A stretch of 64,000 bases of DNA from Salinigranum salinum (GCF_009176545.1 NZ_VTOJ01000002.1:1426001-1490000), one strand, 5' to 3'. Counted from the stretch's first letter, positions 15,898-25,370 are shown. Numbers and translations: made by a program. The notes: generated by a model not told the origin, from the sequence alone.

Positions 15898-16695
15898 ATG
15901 TCGCCGCTGTTCACCGTCACCGGACGCGACGTGTTGTTCGCCCACTGGCCGGTCGCACCGGAGACGCTCCGTCGTCGCGTGCCGGACGTGCTCGCACCGG
16001 CGACCTTCGATGGCTCCGGGTGGGTGAGCGTGCTCGCGCTGGAGAACGGCCCGGCCGGGCCCGGACGAACGACAGTCCCGACCGCGTTCGACGGCACGCC
16101 ACAGCTGAACCTCAGGACCTACGTGAAACCAGCCGGGAGCGCGGACGCGGACGAAGACGGGGACGGAAACGACGCCGAGGACGGGGACGAGGAGGTGGGC
16201 GTCTACTTCCTCTCGCTGGACAACGGGCGACGACTCGCCGCGGCCGCGGGACGGCGGCTGTTCGGCCTGCCCGTCCACCACGCGTCGATGCGGGTGACGC
16301 GGCGCGACGACCGGATCACGTTCCGGAGTCGCCGCCGCGGGAGACCGATGGCCGTCTTCCAGGCCCGGTACCGTCCCACGGGGGCCACGTACCGGGCCGA
16401 GCCCGGGACGCTGGAAGCGTTCTGCGTCGAGCGGTTCCGGTACTACGTTCCTGCGTCGGAGGATCGCCGGCCCGGGGCGCTCCAGTCGGGGCGGACCCGC
16501 GACCGGGTCAGAGTCGGGACGGTCGACCACGACCCGTGGGAACTTCGAGCAGTGGAGGCGGCACTCCGGACGAACACGCTGTTCGAGGCGGCCGGTCTCC
16601 CGACACCGACGACCGATCCGGTCGTCCACTACAGTCCGGGGTTCGAGATGGGCGTCGAGCCGATCGAGACGCGCCGGGTGCCCGGTGCTCGCTGA
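15898..16695 (+). CDS. DUF2071 (YqjF-like) family protein
   Basis: This 265-residue protein matches the DUF2071/COG3361 pattern: LFAHWPVAPETLRRRVPDVLAPATFDGSGWVSVLALENG, then PQLNLRTYVKP, GVYFLSLDNGRRLAAAAGRRLFGLPVHHASMRV and, near the end, VVHYSPGFEMGVEPIETRRV. Family structures resemble acetoacetate decarboxylase-like folds; no activity is established. An acidic loop of about 20 residues (DADEDGDGNDAEDGDEE) interrupts the core and is a haloarchaeal peculiarity. ATG 15898 is preferred over TTG 15889. It is divergent from the oxidoreductase gene. Confidence 0.82.
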   Translation: MSPLFTVTGRDVLFAHWPVAPETLRRRVPDVLAPATFDGSGWVSVLALENGPAGPGRTTVPTAFDGTPQLNLRTYVKPAGSADADEDGDGNDAEDGDEEVGVYFLSLDNGRRLAAAAGRRLFGLPVHHASMRVTRRDDRITFRSRRRGRPMAVFQARYRPTGATYRAEPGTLEAFCVERFRYYVPASEDRRPGALQSGRTRDRVRVGTVDHDPWELRAVEAALRTNTLFEAAGLPTPTTDPVVHYSPGFEMGVEPIETRRVPGAR

Positions 16696-16848
16696 CGTCG
16701 GTCGACTGTACGACGGGGAGATCCCTGGCCGCACGGTGTCCGGTCGCCCGTCCAAGACACCGCGACCTCGACTGCAGCCCCGATCCCGACCCGTGGTGGC
16801 TGCGACGCCGGGGAGAGAGTTTTGCCATCTCGACGGGAACGGGTGGAC

Positions 16849-17529
16849 ATGAGCGACGACCGACCACTCGCGGGACGCGACGAACACGAACTGGACGGCG
16901 GACATCACGACCACGGTCACGACGACGGGGGTGGACAGCACGACACCCACGATCACGACCACTCACACGAACGAGACCACGACCACGACCATCACCACCA
17001 CGACGTCGACACGCTCGGCGTCGCGGTCGTCACGGTGTCGTCGTCGCGGTCCATGGAGGAGGACCCGGCGGGGGACGCCCTGGTCGAGACGTTCGAGGAC
17101 GCGGGACACGAGATCGCCACCCGTGACCTCATCGGCGACGACTACGACGGCGCGCAGTCGACGCTCTCGAACCTCGTCGAGCGCGACGACGTCGACGTGG
17201 TGGTGACGACCGGTGGGACGGGCGTGACGCCGGACGACGTGACCGTCGAGGCCGCCGAGCGGCTGTTCGCCAAGCGGCTCCCGGGGTTCGGCGAACTCTT
17301 TCGGACGGAGTCGTACGACGAGGTGGGCGTCATGGTGGTCGCGACGCGCGCCACCGCCGGAATCGCCGAGGGCGTCCCCGTCTTCTGCCTCCCGGGCAGC
17401 GAGAACGCGGCCCGACTGGGTGGAAGGATCGCCGTCAAGTCGGCGGGGCACCTCGCGGGGCTGGCGGGTCGAGATCGGGGAGACGACGGAGCCGGACACC
17501 ACGACGACCACGGAGACGGACACCACTGA
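16849..17529 (+). CDS. moaB: MoaB/MogA molybdopterin adenylyltransferase with His-rich tails
   Basis: MoaB/MogA adenylates molybdopterin before molybdenum insertion. The 226-residue protein has the family core at about residues 56-205: [48 protein letters not shown] and [15 protein letters not shown]. Unusually, residues 13-52 are a His/Asp run (HDHGHDD, then [22 protein letters not shown]) and the C-terminus is also His/Asp-rich ([10 protein letters not shown]). Such segments usually bind divalent metals. The ATG at 16849 lies about 27 nt after a TATA-like gagttttgcc. ilvD follows on the same strand with its own promoter. Confidence 0.92.
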   Translation: MSDDRPLAGRDEHELDGGHHDHGHDDGGGQHDTHDHDHSHERDHDHDHHHHDVDTLGVAVVTVSSSRSMEEDPAGDALVETFEDAGHEIATRDLIGDDYDGAQSTLSNLVERDDVDVVVTTGGTGVTPDDVTVEAAERLFAKRLPGFGELFRTESYDEVGVMVVATRATAGIAEGVPVFCLPGSENAARLGGRIAVKSAGHLAGLAGRDRGDDGAGHHDDHGDGHH

Positions 17530-17600
17530 ACACCGATCGGGTCGGCGTCGACGAAGAGAGGGCGAGGAGGGGACGAGAACGGGGGTTGCCGGCAGTGGCG

Positions 17601-17610
17601 GTTATTTATG
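17601..17610 (+). promoter_or_regulatory. TATA-like box of ilvD
   Basis: The sequence gttatttatg lies about 26 nt upstream of the ilvD ATG at 17634, in a GC-rich context. This fits a leaderless transcript. Confidence 0.6.
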
Positions 17611-17633
17611 CCTCCGCGGCCCGAGTGCGGACT

Positions 17634-19391
17634 ATGAGCCAGCAGGAACCCGAGCGTCGTGACCGCGAGGATGCGGACCAGTTCGCCGGGCGCAAAGACC
17701 ACGACCTCCCGAGTCACGAGGTGACCGAGGGGGCCGAGCGGGCCCCCCACAGGTCGATGTTCCGGGCGATGGGCTTCGACGACGAGGACCTCTCCTCGCC
17801 GATGGTCGGCGTCCCGAACCCCGCCGCGGACATCACGCCGTGCAACGTCCACCTCGACGACGTGGCCGCGTCGGCCATCGAGGGAGTCGGCGGCGCGGGC
17901 GGCATGCCCATCGAGTTCGGCACCATCACCATCTCCGACGCGATCTCGATGGGGACCGAGGGAATGAAGGCGTCGCTCATCTCGCGGGAGATGATCGCCG
18001 ACTCCGTCGAACTCGTGGCGTTCGGCGAGCGACTGGACGGCCTCGTCACCGTCGCGGGCTGCGACAAGAACCTCCCCGGGATGATGATGGCCGCCATCCG
18101 TACCGATCTCCCGAGCGTCTTCCTCTACGGCGGATCGATCATGCCCGGCGAACACGAAGGGCGCGACGTCACCATCGTGCAGGTGTTCGAAGGAGTTGGC
18201 GGCTACGCCCAGGGGGAGATGAGTGCCGAGGAACTCGACGACCTCGAACGCCACGCCTGCCCCGGTGCGGGGTCGTGTGGCGGGATGTTCACCGCCAACA
18301 CGATGGCGTCGATCTCCGAGGGGATCGGGCTGGCACCGCTCGGGAGCGCCGGTCCGCCCGCCGAGCACGAGTCGCGGTACGACGTCGCCCGCGAGGCCGG
18401 CGAACTGGTCCTCGACTGCATCGAGAACGACCGGACGCCGTCGACGATCCTCACCCGGAAGTCGTTCGAGAACGCCATCGCGCTGCAGACGGCGATCGGC
18501 GGGTCGACCAACGGCGTGCTCCACCTGCTGGCGATGGCGGCCGAAGCCGGCATCGACCTCGACATCGACGACTTCGACGAGATCAGTCGCAAGACGCCGA
18601 AGATCGCCGACCTCCAGCCGGGCGGGCAGCGCGTCATGAACGACCTCTTCGAGGTCGGCGGCGTGCCCATCGTGATCCGTCGCCTGCTGGAGGCGGGGCT
18701 GTTCCACGGCGACGCCATGACCGTCACCGGACGCACCATCGAAGAGGAGCTCGCGACGCTGGACCTCCCCGCGGACGACGAGATCGACGTCGACTTCCTC
18801 TACACGGTGGACGAACCCAAGCAGGAAGAGGGCGCGATCAAGATCCTGAAAGGGAACCTCGCACCCGACGGAGCCGTCCTGAAAGTGACCGGCGACGACG
18901 CGTTCCACCACACCGGCCCTGCCAGGCTGTTCGAGAACGAGGAGGACGCCATGGCGTACGTCCAGGAGGGCCGCGTCGAGTCGGGCGACGTCATCATCAT
19001 CCGAAACGAGGGGCCGCAGGGTGGGCCCGGGATGCGCGAGATGCTCGGCGTCACCGCCGCGGTCGTCGGCCAGGGACACGAGGACGACGTCGGACTCATC
19101 ACCGACGGACGGTTCTCGGGAGCGACGCGCGGTCCGATGATCGGCCACGTCGCACCCGAAGCCGCGGTCGGCGGCCCGATCGCCCTCGTCGAAGACGGCG
19201 ACGAGATCACGATCGACATCCCCGATCGGACCCTCGAGGTCGACGCCTCCGACGCGGAGCTGGAACGCCGGCGCGAGGCGTGGGAGCCGCGTCCTCCGAA
19301 CTACACCGCGGGCGTGCTGGCGAAGTACGGGCAGGCGTTCGGCTCGGCGGCGAACGGTGCGGTCACGAACCCGGGCGTGAAGCGCGACTGA
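17634..19391 (+). CDS. ilvD: Dihydroxy-acid dehydratase (IlvD)
   Basis: IlvD dehydrates 2,3-dihydroxy-3-methylbutanoate and its homologue to the 2-keto acids in valine, isoleucine and CoA synthesis. At 585 residues it is full length. Iron-sulfur cluster cysteines: C70 (DITPCNVH), C143 (AGCDKNLPG) and C215 ([16 protein letters not shown]). The C-terminal region has [35 protein letters not shown], including the catalytic Ser-containing loop. ATG 17634 follows a clear TATA-like box. No other ilv gene is in the window. Confidence 0.96.
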   Translation: MSQQEPERRDREDADQFAGRKDHDLPSHEVTEGAERAPHRSMFRAMGFDDEDLSSPMVGVPNPAADITPCNVHLDDVAASAIEGVGGAGGMPIEFGTITISDAISMGTEGMKASLISREMIADSVELVAFGERLDGLVTVAGCDKNLPGMMMAAIRTDLPSVFLYGGSIMPGEHEGRDVTIVQVFEGVGGYAQGEMSAEELDDLERHACPGAGSCGGMFTANTMASISEGIGLAPLGSAGPPAEHESRYDVAREAGELVLDCIENDRTPSTILTRKSFENAIALQTAIGGSTNGVLHLLAMAAEAGIDLDIDDFDEISRKTPKIADLQPGGQRVMNDLFEVGGVPIVIRRLLEAGLFHGDAMTVTGRTIEEELATLDLPADDEIDVDFLYTVDEPKQEEGAIKILKGNLAPDGAVLKVTGDDAFHHTGPARLFENEEDAMAYVQEGRVESGDVIIIRNEGPQGGPGMREMLGVTAAVVGQGHEDDVGLITDGRFSGATRGPMIGHVAPEAAVGGPIALVEDGDEITIDIPDRTLEVDASDAELERRREAWEPRPPNYTAGVLAKYGQAFGSAANGAVTNPGVKRD

Positions 19392-19938
19392 CGCGGGGAG
19401 AGCGGAACAGGCGCGTGTCGCCACCGGCGATGCGCTGACCGCAGGCGGGGTCGTGGCCGTCGGTGTGGGGAGTGTCGAGAGGAGCGGACGCCCCCGTCCC
19501 CCTCGACGAGACAGAGATCATATGTGTTAGCATCGGGGTCGGGACGAACGGGCGTAGTTCAGCACCGGCGGGACGCGACACCTGTTCGAACGAGGAGGGG
19601 AACACGAGCCAAGTCGCAGAACGAATCCGGGAGCCTGTCGGATGACCCGCCGCCACTGGAGCGACCGTCGAGCGACGTCCGACGATCGTCTCACCACCCA
19701 CCGAGTCCCACCGTGTCGTCGTCTCTACTCGAAGTCGATCCGTCGTTCTCGTCGCCCACCTGTACGATAGCGTGGCTCGCGGTCTCCGAATCCACGTCGT
19801 ACCGAACGTCCAGGCGGCACGGTCGGTCGTGTGTCGGGACGACCGCGGACGAGATCTCGCCCCGGTCGAGCGGACCGCGACGGACGACTCCCGACGACCG
19901 CCGCGGGAACCAAATAGCCTCGCCTCCCTCGTCACCCC
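19392..19938. other. 547-bp gap with a possible decayed gene fragment
   Basis: No convincing intact gene lies here. The first 140 bp hold a low-quality minus-strand frame. At 19691-19915 the minus strand carries a start-less frame (see the separate pseudogene entry). The last 40 bp hold the TATA-like aaccaaatag at about 19908-19917 that probably serves the downstream amidohydrolase. I see no RNA gene or repeat. Confidence 0.5.
19691..19915 (-). pseudogene. Possible remnant of a haloarchaeal output-domain gene
   Basis: Read on the minus strand, this frame gives about 75 residues ending LGGW-stop. It includes CRLDVRYDVDSETASHAIVQV, whose composition and phrasing match haloarchaeal proteins, in particular the first strand and helix of HalOD1-type output domains. 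No ATG, and only one late GTG, is in frame, and the rest of the domain is missing. It looks truncated at both ends, but a chance open frame in GC-rich DNA is possible. Confidence 0.25.
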
Positions 19939-20964
19939 ATGGAGGAAATCGAGGGGGTCGTCCTCGCCGGGCGGTCGTTCGAGCCGATCCACGGCCGGGT
20001 CGTCGTGGAGGAAGGTCGTATCACGGCCGTCGAGGAGACGACCGAGCGCGACGGCGACCCGAACCGAATCGTCCTGCCGGCGTTCGTGAACGCGCACACC
20101 CACGTCGGTGACTCGGTCGCCAAGGAGGCGGCCGTCGGACTCGGCCTGGAAGCGGCGGTGGTGCCGCCCGACAGCCTGAAACACCGGCGGCTGGCGGCGG
20201 CCGACCGCGAGACGCTGATCGGCGAGATGCACCGTACGCTCCGTTTCATGGAGCGAACCGGAACCGCGGCGTTCCTCGACTTCCGTGAGTTCGGCGTCGA
20301 GGGCGCGCGGATGCTGCGCGAGGCTGCCGAGGGTCTCGACGTCGAGGCGTTCGTCTTCGGGAGCGACGATCCCGCGGTCCTGGACGTGGCCGACGGGTTC
20401 GGTGCCAGTGGGGCGAACGACGACGACTTCACCGCCCGGCGAGCAGCCGCCAGGGAGCGCGGCGTCCCGTTCGCCATCCACGCCGGCGAGCCGGACGCGA
20501 CCGACATCCACCCGGCGCTAGATCTGGAACCGGACCTGCTGGTCCACATGGTCCACGCCGAAGTCGACCACCTCGAACGGGTCGCCGACCAGGGGGTCCC
20601 GATCGCGGTCTGTCCCCGCGCGAACCGCGTCCTGGGGGTCGGTCGACCGCCGATCGGGACCCTGCTCGAGTACACCGACGTGGCGCTCGGGACGGACAAC
20701 GTGATGCTGAACGCGCCGTCGATGTTCCGCGAGATGGAGTACACCGCGAAGACGTTCGACCTCCCCTCCCGGACGGTGCTCCGGATGGCGACGACCGCGG
20801 GCGCCGAGGCAGTCGGTCTCGACTGCGGGGTCGTCGAACCGGGCCGCCGAGCCGCGCTGTTGGTGCTCGACGGCGACTCGGACAACCTCTCGGCCGTCGC
20901 GGACCCGGTCGACGCGGTGGTCCGGCGGGCGACGACGCTGGATATCCAGCGAGTCGTCTGCTGA
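19939..20964 (+). CDS. Amidohydrolase-superfamily metal-dependent hydrolase
   Basis: This 341-residue TIM-barrel amidohydrolase belongs to the chlorohydrolase/adenosine-deaminase-like group. Metal ligands: H53 and H55 in NAHTHVGD, the His in FAIHAGE and MVHAEVDHL, and the Asp in LGTDNVML. The family includes MTA/SAH and guanine-type deaminases, but this member is shorter than most (usually above 400) and its substrate is not evident. The ATG at 19939 lies about 25 nt after aaccaaatag. It stands alone between two gaps. Confidence 0.85.
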   Translation: MEEIEGVVLAGRSFEPIHGRVVVEEGRITAVEETTERDGDPNRIVLPAFVNAHTHVGDSVAKEAAVGLGLEAAVVPPDSLKHRRLAAADRETLIGEMHRTLRFMERTGTAAFLDFREFGVEGARMLREAAEGLDVEAFVFGSDDPAVLDVADGFGASGANDDDFTARRAAARERGVPFAIHAGEPDATDIHPALDLEPDLLVHMVHAEVDHLERVADQGVPIAVCPRANRVLGVGRPPIGTLLEYTDVALGTDNVMLNAPSMFREMEYTAKTFDLPSRTVLRMATTAGAEAVGLDCGVVEPGRRAALLVLDGDSDNLSAVADPVDAVVRRATTLDIQRVVC

Positions 20965-21278
20965 ACAGGAACCCGAGGCCGTTAGTGCCCCTCGTCAGCG
21001 TGATTGCCGCAGACGCGCCCCCTCTCTCGCACGGCGTGTCTGGCACGTGACGGAGCGGAACCGAGTCGGAACGGCGGCCTTCCGTGCCACTCCCCCACGG
21101 GATCGGACGGAGGACTGACGCGAGAGTGACGGGTCGGTGCGTCACCGGCACACCGTCGGTCCCGTCACCGGGGCTGCGGAACCAGGTCCGGAGGGAACCG
21201 ACGCCGCGTACCCGTTCAGGTTTCCGGGAACCGGAACGAAGCTTCAAGAGTGCCGGGGCTGTAGGGTCTCCTTGGATT
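20965..21278. other. 314-bp gap, no gene seen
   Basis: GC-rich spacer between the amidohydrolase and the CBS-HPF gene. The sequence cgaagcttcaag at about 21238-21249 is a weak TATA-like candidate for the downstream gene, about 30 nt before its ATG. I see no ORF with credible composition, no RNA fold and no repeat. Confidence 0.5.
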
Positions 21279-22421
21279 ATGGATATCTCTGAGATCACCC
21301 TTCCTGACTTCATCGAGGTCGACGCGAACAAGCGCCTGGGGAAAATCCGGTCCATCTTCGACCGGGAGAACCCCAAGGGCCTCATCGTGACCAACGACGG
21401 GAACTACGTGGGGATCATCAGCGAGAAACAGCTCGTCAAATCGCACGTCGAGGACAACACCAAGGCGGCCGCCCTGGTGCGGTCTGCGCCGAAGATCGAC
21501 CGCCACGAGGACGTCCGCGAGGTGGCGCGGATGCTCGTCGAGGGGAACGTGAAGATCGCGCCCGTCTACGAGGGTGAAAAGCTCGTCGGCGTCATCACCG
21601 AGGACGCGATCCTCGAAGCGGTGATCGAGAACCTCGACGCGCTGGTCGTCGAGCAGATATTCACCGAGGACGTCGTGACCATCGGCGAGAAGGACCGCGT
21701 CGGTCGCGTGATCAACCTCCTCAGGGAACACGGTATCTCCCGGCTGCCGGTCACCGACGACAGCGGCCGTCTCACGGGCGTCATCACGACCCACGACATC
21801 GTCGACTTCGTCGTCCGCGACGACCGCCGGCAGGGGCGGCACGACCGCCGGGGCGACATCGACCGGATGCTCGACCTGCCGGTGTACGACCTGATGACGA
21901 ACCCCGTCCTGACGGCGACTCCCGACGAGTCGGTCCGCGAGTCGGTGGCGCGGATGCTCGAGAACGACATCGCCGGGCTGGTCGTCACCCCCGACGCGGA
22001 CGAGAGCACCGTCTCGGGCGTCCTCACCAAGACGGACGTCCTCCGGGCGCTCACCTTCACCGAGGAGGAGCAGATGGACGTCCAGATCACGAACGTCTCG
22101 CTGCTCGACACCATCTCCCGCGAGGAGATCACGGGCTCGATCACGTCGGTGGTGGACAAGTACCAGCAGATGCAGGTCCACCACGCCCACGTCCGGTTCC
22201 ACGAACACAAGGAGAAGCTCCGCGGGACGCCCCTGATCCAGTGTCAGATCCGCCTCCGGACGAGCCACGGCCAGGTCGCCGGCTCCGGGGAAGGATACGG
22301 TGCCGAACACGCGTTCCACGTCGCCCTCGACAAACTCGAACGCAACGTCCTCGAGGTGAAGGGGATCAACGCCGACGAGAAGTACCGCGGGCAGCTCCTC
22401 CGCAAGCTCGGCGACCTGTAA
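21279..22421 (+). CDS. Four-CBS protein fused to a ribosome hibernation factor-like domain
   Basis: The 380-residue protein contains four CBS motifs in two Bateman pairs (about residues 8-58, 68-120, 125-185, 200-265), for example GLIVTNDGNYVGIISEKQLV and GISRLPVTDDSGRLTGVITTHDIVDFVV. They are followed by an HPF/RaiA-type domain (residues 290-375) with VHHAHVRFHEHKEK, LIQCQIRLRTSHGQ and GYGAEHAFHVALDKLERNVLE. CBS pairs bind adenine nucleotides, and HPF domains bind 30S subunits to idle ribosomes. The fusion suggests energy-sensing ribosome hibernation. This is family knowledge plus inference. Confidence 0.88.
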   Translation: MDISEITLPDFIEVDANKRLGKIRSIFDRENPKGLIVTNDGNYVGIISEKQLVKSHVEDNTKAAALVRSAPKIDRHEDVREVARMLVEGNVKIAPVYEGEKLVGVITEDAILEAVIENLDALVVEQIFTEDVVTIGEKDRVGRVINLLREHGISRLPVTDDSGRLTGVITTHDIVDFVVRDDRRQGRHDRRGDIDRMLDLPVYDLMTNPVLTATPDESVRESVARMLENDIAGLVVTPDADESTVSGVLTKTDVLRALTFTEEEQMDVQITNVSLLDTISREEITGSITSVVDKYQQMQVHHAHVRFHEHKEKLRGTPLIQCQIRLRTSHGQVAGSGEGYGAEHAFHVALDKLERNVLEVKGINADEKYRGQLLRKLGDL

Positions 22422-22555
22422 CGGGCGCGTCACGCCCGACGGGGCCGGAGACACCACGCGTAATCGACGCCGCGCGCCGCCGGCGTCGACCACCCGTACG
22501 TCCGGCCTGCTTCTCCGACGAAACGGCTATGCTGTCGGCTCGCCACTAGGTTCGA

Positions 22556-24556
22556 ATGAGTCGTGGTGTCGTGTCACACGGTGCGGCGTCCGAAGGGGCC
22601 CGGCCGTGGCGGGGGTTCCGCGGGGCGCTGGGATACCTCTTCCGCGACCGCGACGAGGCCGTCACGACGATCGTCATCGGCGGGCTCTGCACCTTCCTCT
22701 CGTTCCTGATCGTCCCACAGGTCGTCGTCCTCGGCTACATCGTTCGCGTGCTTCGGGCCGCCGAGGACGACCGACCACCGGCGTTCGACCGGCTCGGATC
22801 GCTCCTCGTCGACGGGGCGAAGGCGTACGTCATCTGGCTCGCCTGGATGATCGTCCCGCTCGCCGTCGACTTCGGGCTCAACGGGGGCAACCTCGAACCG
22901 GGAGAGGCGACCGGCTGGCTCCTCGGGTGGGTGCTCGCGCCGGGCGTCGTCTCGATCGCCATCGACTTCGGCGTCGAGCGGGCCGGCTTCCTCGAGTGGT
23001 ACCGCTCGTGGGAGCCGTACGTCGTGTTGTTGCTCGTGCTGTACGTCCTCCCGGGGGCGCTGGCGAACTTCGCCGCCCAGGGGACGCTCCGGGCGGGGTT
23101 TTTCGACGACGGCCTGAAGCGCAAAGTCGACTGGGCGATCGCGCGACTCCGCGGGCAGTCCCCGGCGCTCGCGGACCTGCTCCAGGGGATAATCGACCAC
23201 TTCTTCGGCGGCGAGGGGTTCTCACCGGTCCGGCGGCTGCGGACCCGGACGTACCTCGTCGGGTGGCTCGGCTTCCTCGGCTTCTACCTCGGTTCCGAGG
23301 CCGTCCTCAGGCTCTTCCTCTACCTCCCGAGCGACGGGGGCGGCGTCCTCACCGTGCTGTCCCTGCTGTACCTCGTCGTGGCGCTCCCGGCGTACTTCGT
23401 CGTCCGGATCGCCGGCTGGGTCGTGATCGGTCGGACGTGGGCGACGCTCCGGGCGGCGGACGAACCCACCGACCCGGAGCACGTGGCGACCGGCGATCCG
23501 TCGGTCGCGATCGATCCACGATCGACCGAGAGAGGTCTCCCTCTCGTCGACACGCCAGTACGGACCGTCGTCGCCGGGGGACTGTTCCTCGTCTTCGGTA
23601 TCCTCGCGGTCCCGTCGGTGTTCGTCGCGGGCTACCTGCTCCGCGTGCTCCGCGCGACCGCCGAGACCACGCCGACGCCCTCGTTCGGGGGCGTCCGGGC
23701 GCTCCTCGCCGACGGACTCCGGGCGTACGTCGTCTGGTTCGTCTACTCGGTCGTCCCCCTCGCTCTGCTGTTCGGTCCCGTGACCGAGTGGTTCGCCGGT
23801 CCGGACGGGTTCCAGACGCTCGTCGCCTGGAGCGTCGTCGCCGGCGTCGGCCTCCCCGGTGGGTTCCCGGCGGTGTACCTCGTCTCGATCCCCGGCGTCG
23901 TGGCGTTCGGCCTAGCGTCCGCGCTCGCGGGCGTGACCGGTCCCGGATCCGCGCCGCTCACGGCACTCGCGGTCGTCGGCGTCGTGGGAGTGCTGGCGAG
24001 CCAGTACGTGGTCCCCGCGGCGCTCGTCGCCGTCGCCCGGACGGGATCGCTCCGTGCCGGGTTCTCACCCGGACGCGTGCTCCCGACGCTCCGACGGCGG
24101 GCGTACGCGCGGAACTGGGTCGGAGCGGCCCCGCTCGCGACCGTCGGGTGGAGCCTGTACGCCGGGATGGTGCTGTCGCTGGGCCATCCGGCCCTCGCCG
24201 ACGCGTCGGCCATCGAACCGATCGCCGGCCTGGATCGGCTGACGTTCTTCAGCGTCCCCACGACCCCGGTCGGCCTCGTGCTCTGGGTGGGACTGCCCGT
24301 CGCCGGGCTCGCCTACTTCCTCGCGCTCGTCGCCGCCTGCCGGCTCGTGGGACGGGCGGCGGGCGACGGAACGTCCACGGTCGGTCCCGACTCCGGTCTC
24401 GATGCGACCCCCGAACGCGGCATCGACGCCGACATCGACGCGGGTATCGGTATGGCTCTCGACGCGGACGACGATCCGGAGCCGGACACCGACACGGGGA
24501 TCGATCCGGGTCCAGACGCCGACGCCGACCACGGTGCCGGGAGGTCCGTGGGGTAG
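22556..24556 (+). CDS. DUF4013 membrane protein with duplicated domain
   Basis: This 666-residue protein has about 12 transmembrane helices. The DUF4013 pattern appears twice: GGLCTFLSFLIVPQVVVLGYIVRVLRAAEDDRPPAFDRLGSLLVDGAKAYVIWLAW, and again from residue 335 (GGLFLVFGILAVPSVFVAGYLLRVLRATAETTPTPSFGGVRALLADGLRAYVVWFVY). Each copy also has a WL-basic-helix segment. The last 60 residues are acidic, with alternating Asp. Most relatives carry one copy, so this is a tandem-duplicated form. Function unknown. The ATG at 22556 lies about 28 nt after ggctatgct. Confidence 0.85.
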   Translation: MSRGVVSHGAASEGARPWRGFRGALGYLFRDRDEAVTTIVIGGLCTFLSFLIVPQVVVLGYIVRVLRAAEDDRPPAFDRLGSLLVDGAKAYVIWLAWMIVPLAVDFGLNGGNLEPGEATGWLLGWVLAPGVVSIAIDFGVERAGFLEWYRSWEPYVVLLLVLYVLPGALANFAAQGTLRAGFFDDGLKRKVDWAIARLRGQSPALADLLQGIIDHFFGGEGFSPVRRLRTRTYLVGWLGFLGFYLGSEAVLRLFLYLPSDGGGVLTVLSLLYLVVALPAYFVVRIAGWVVIGRTWATLRAADEPTDPEHVATGDPSVAIDPRSTERGLPLVDTPVRTVVAGGLFLVFGILAVPSVFVAGYLLRVLRATAETTPTPSFGGVRALLADGLRAYVVWFVYSVVPLALLFGPVTEWFAGPDGFQTLVAWSVVAGVGLPGGFPAVYLVSIPGVVAFGLASALAGVTGPGSAPLTALAVVGVVGVLASQYVVPAALVAVARTGSLRAGFSPGRVLPTLRRRAYARNWVGAAPLATVGWSLYAGMVLSLGHPALADASAIEPIAGLDRLTFFSVPTTPVGLVLWVGLPVAGLAYFLALVAACRLVGRAAGDGTSTVGPDSGLDATPERGIDADIDAGIGMALDADDDPEPDTDTGIDPGPDADADHGAGRSVG

Positions 24557-24589
24557 GTGGTCGGCCTCGGACGCCGACGAGGGGACCGA

Positions 24590-25270
24590 TCAGAACTCCT
24601 CGACGGCCTCGAGTCCAGTATCCGTGATCTGGAACGTCACCGTCTCGCCGGCCGGCTGCGAGCCGTGTTTCTCCAGCGTCGCGCGCCGCTTCCCCCCCCG
24701 GAAGCGGTCGAGTCTGAGGACGACGCCCGTCCAGTGTTCGAGCGTGTGGCCGCCGAGCGGCCGGACGCGGTCGGCGTCCGGGTCGGTGAACACCTGGTTC
24801 GTCACGAGCACCGCCAGGTCGTGCCGGCGGGCGAGCGAGAGGAGGTGGGTGACCTGTCTGGCGACGCGCCGCAGCGTCTCGCCCTCGTCGCCGCCGGTGC
24901 GTTCCAGCCGGTAGAACCCCGTCACGGAGTCGACGACGACGAGGTCGGCCCGCTCGGCGAACTCCGTCACGTCGCGGACCGCCTGTTCCTGTTCCTCGAA
25001 GTCGTGGGCGTTCGAGACGACGACGCGCGAGGCGATCTCGTCGACGGTGCCGACCGCCGCGGCGACCTGCTCGAACCGGGCCGGCGACAGTCCCTCGGTG
25101 TCGACGTAGACGGCGAAGCCGTCGACGGCCGCACGAACCGCCGCACAGAGCGCGACGTTCGTCTTGCCGGCGGCGGGCGGACCGTACACCTGCGTGACGG
25201 TCCCGCGTTCGACCCCGCCGCCCAGGAGGTCGTCGAGTGGCTCACAGCCGGTCGGAACAGGGTCGCTCAC
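24590..25270 (-). CDS. radB: DNA repair and recombination protein RadB
   Basis: RadB is an archaeal RecA-family paralogue that helps RadA in recombination. The 226-residue length is typical. It lacks the N-terminal helix-hairpin-helix of RadA. Walker A is GPPAAGKT at residues 30-37 and Walker B is DLVVVDSVTGFYRLE. Then come LVTNQVFTDPD and GGHTLEHWTGVVLRLDR, ending in a short acidic C-terminus. GTG start at 25270. A TATA-like gagtttaaat about 25 nt upstream fits a leaderless transcript. It diverges from a uspA gene. Confidence 0.95.
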   Translation of the reverse strand: MSDPVPTGCEPLDDLLGGGVERGTVTQVYGPPAAGKTNVALCAAVRAAVDGFAVYVDTEGLSPARFEQVAAAVGTVDEIASRVVVSNAHDFEEQEQAVRDVTEFAERADLVVVDSVTGFYRLERTGGDEGETLRRVARQVTHLLSLARRHDLAVLVTNQVFTDPDADRVRPLGGHTLEHWTGVVLRLDRFRGGKRRATLEKHGSQPAGETVTFQITDTGLEAVEEF

Positions 25271-25350
25271 GGTTCAACGTAGCGGCGCACCGTGATTTAA
25301 ACTCTCGTGTCGGGAGGACCGAGGATCGACATGAACGACCGTTACTGATT

Positions 25351-25370
25351 TTTACTCGATATCGAGTAAA
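25351..25370 (+). promoter_or_regulatory. Perfect 20-bp palindrome upstream of uspA, TrmB-like motif
   Basis: The sequence tttactcgatatcgagtaaa is an exact inverted repeat. It contains TACT-N7-GAGTA, the consensus I recall for the Halobacterium sugar-responsive regulator TrmB. It ends about 8 nt before the TATA-like ggtttttacc (25380-25389) that sits 25-30 nt before the uspA ATG, a position typical of activator or operator sites. It also lies in the radB upstream region. Confidence 0.65.

Noticed and set aside
19463..19645. Plus-strand 60-codon frame in the gap after ilvD
   Set aside because: Needs a GTG start, lacks a promoter, and the composition is not convincing.
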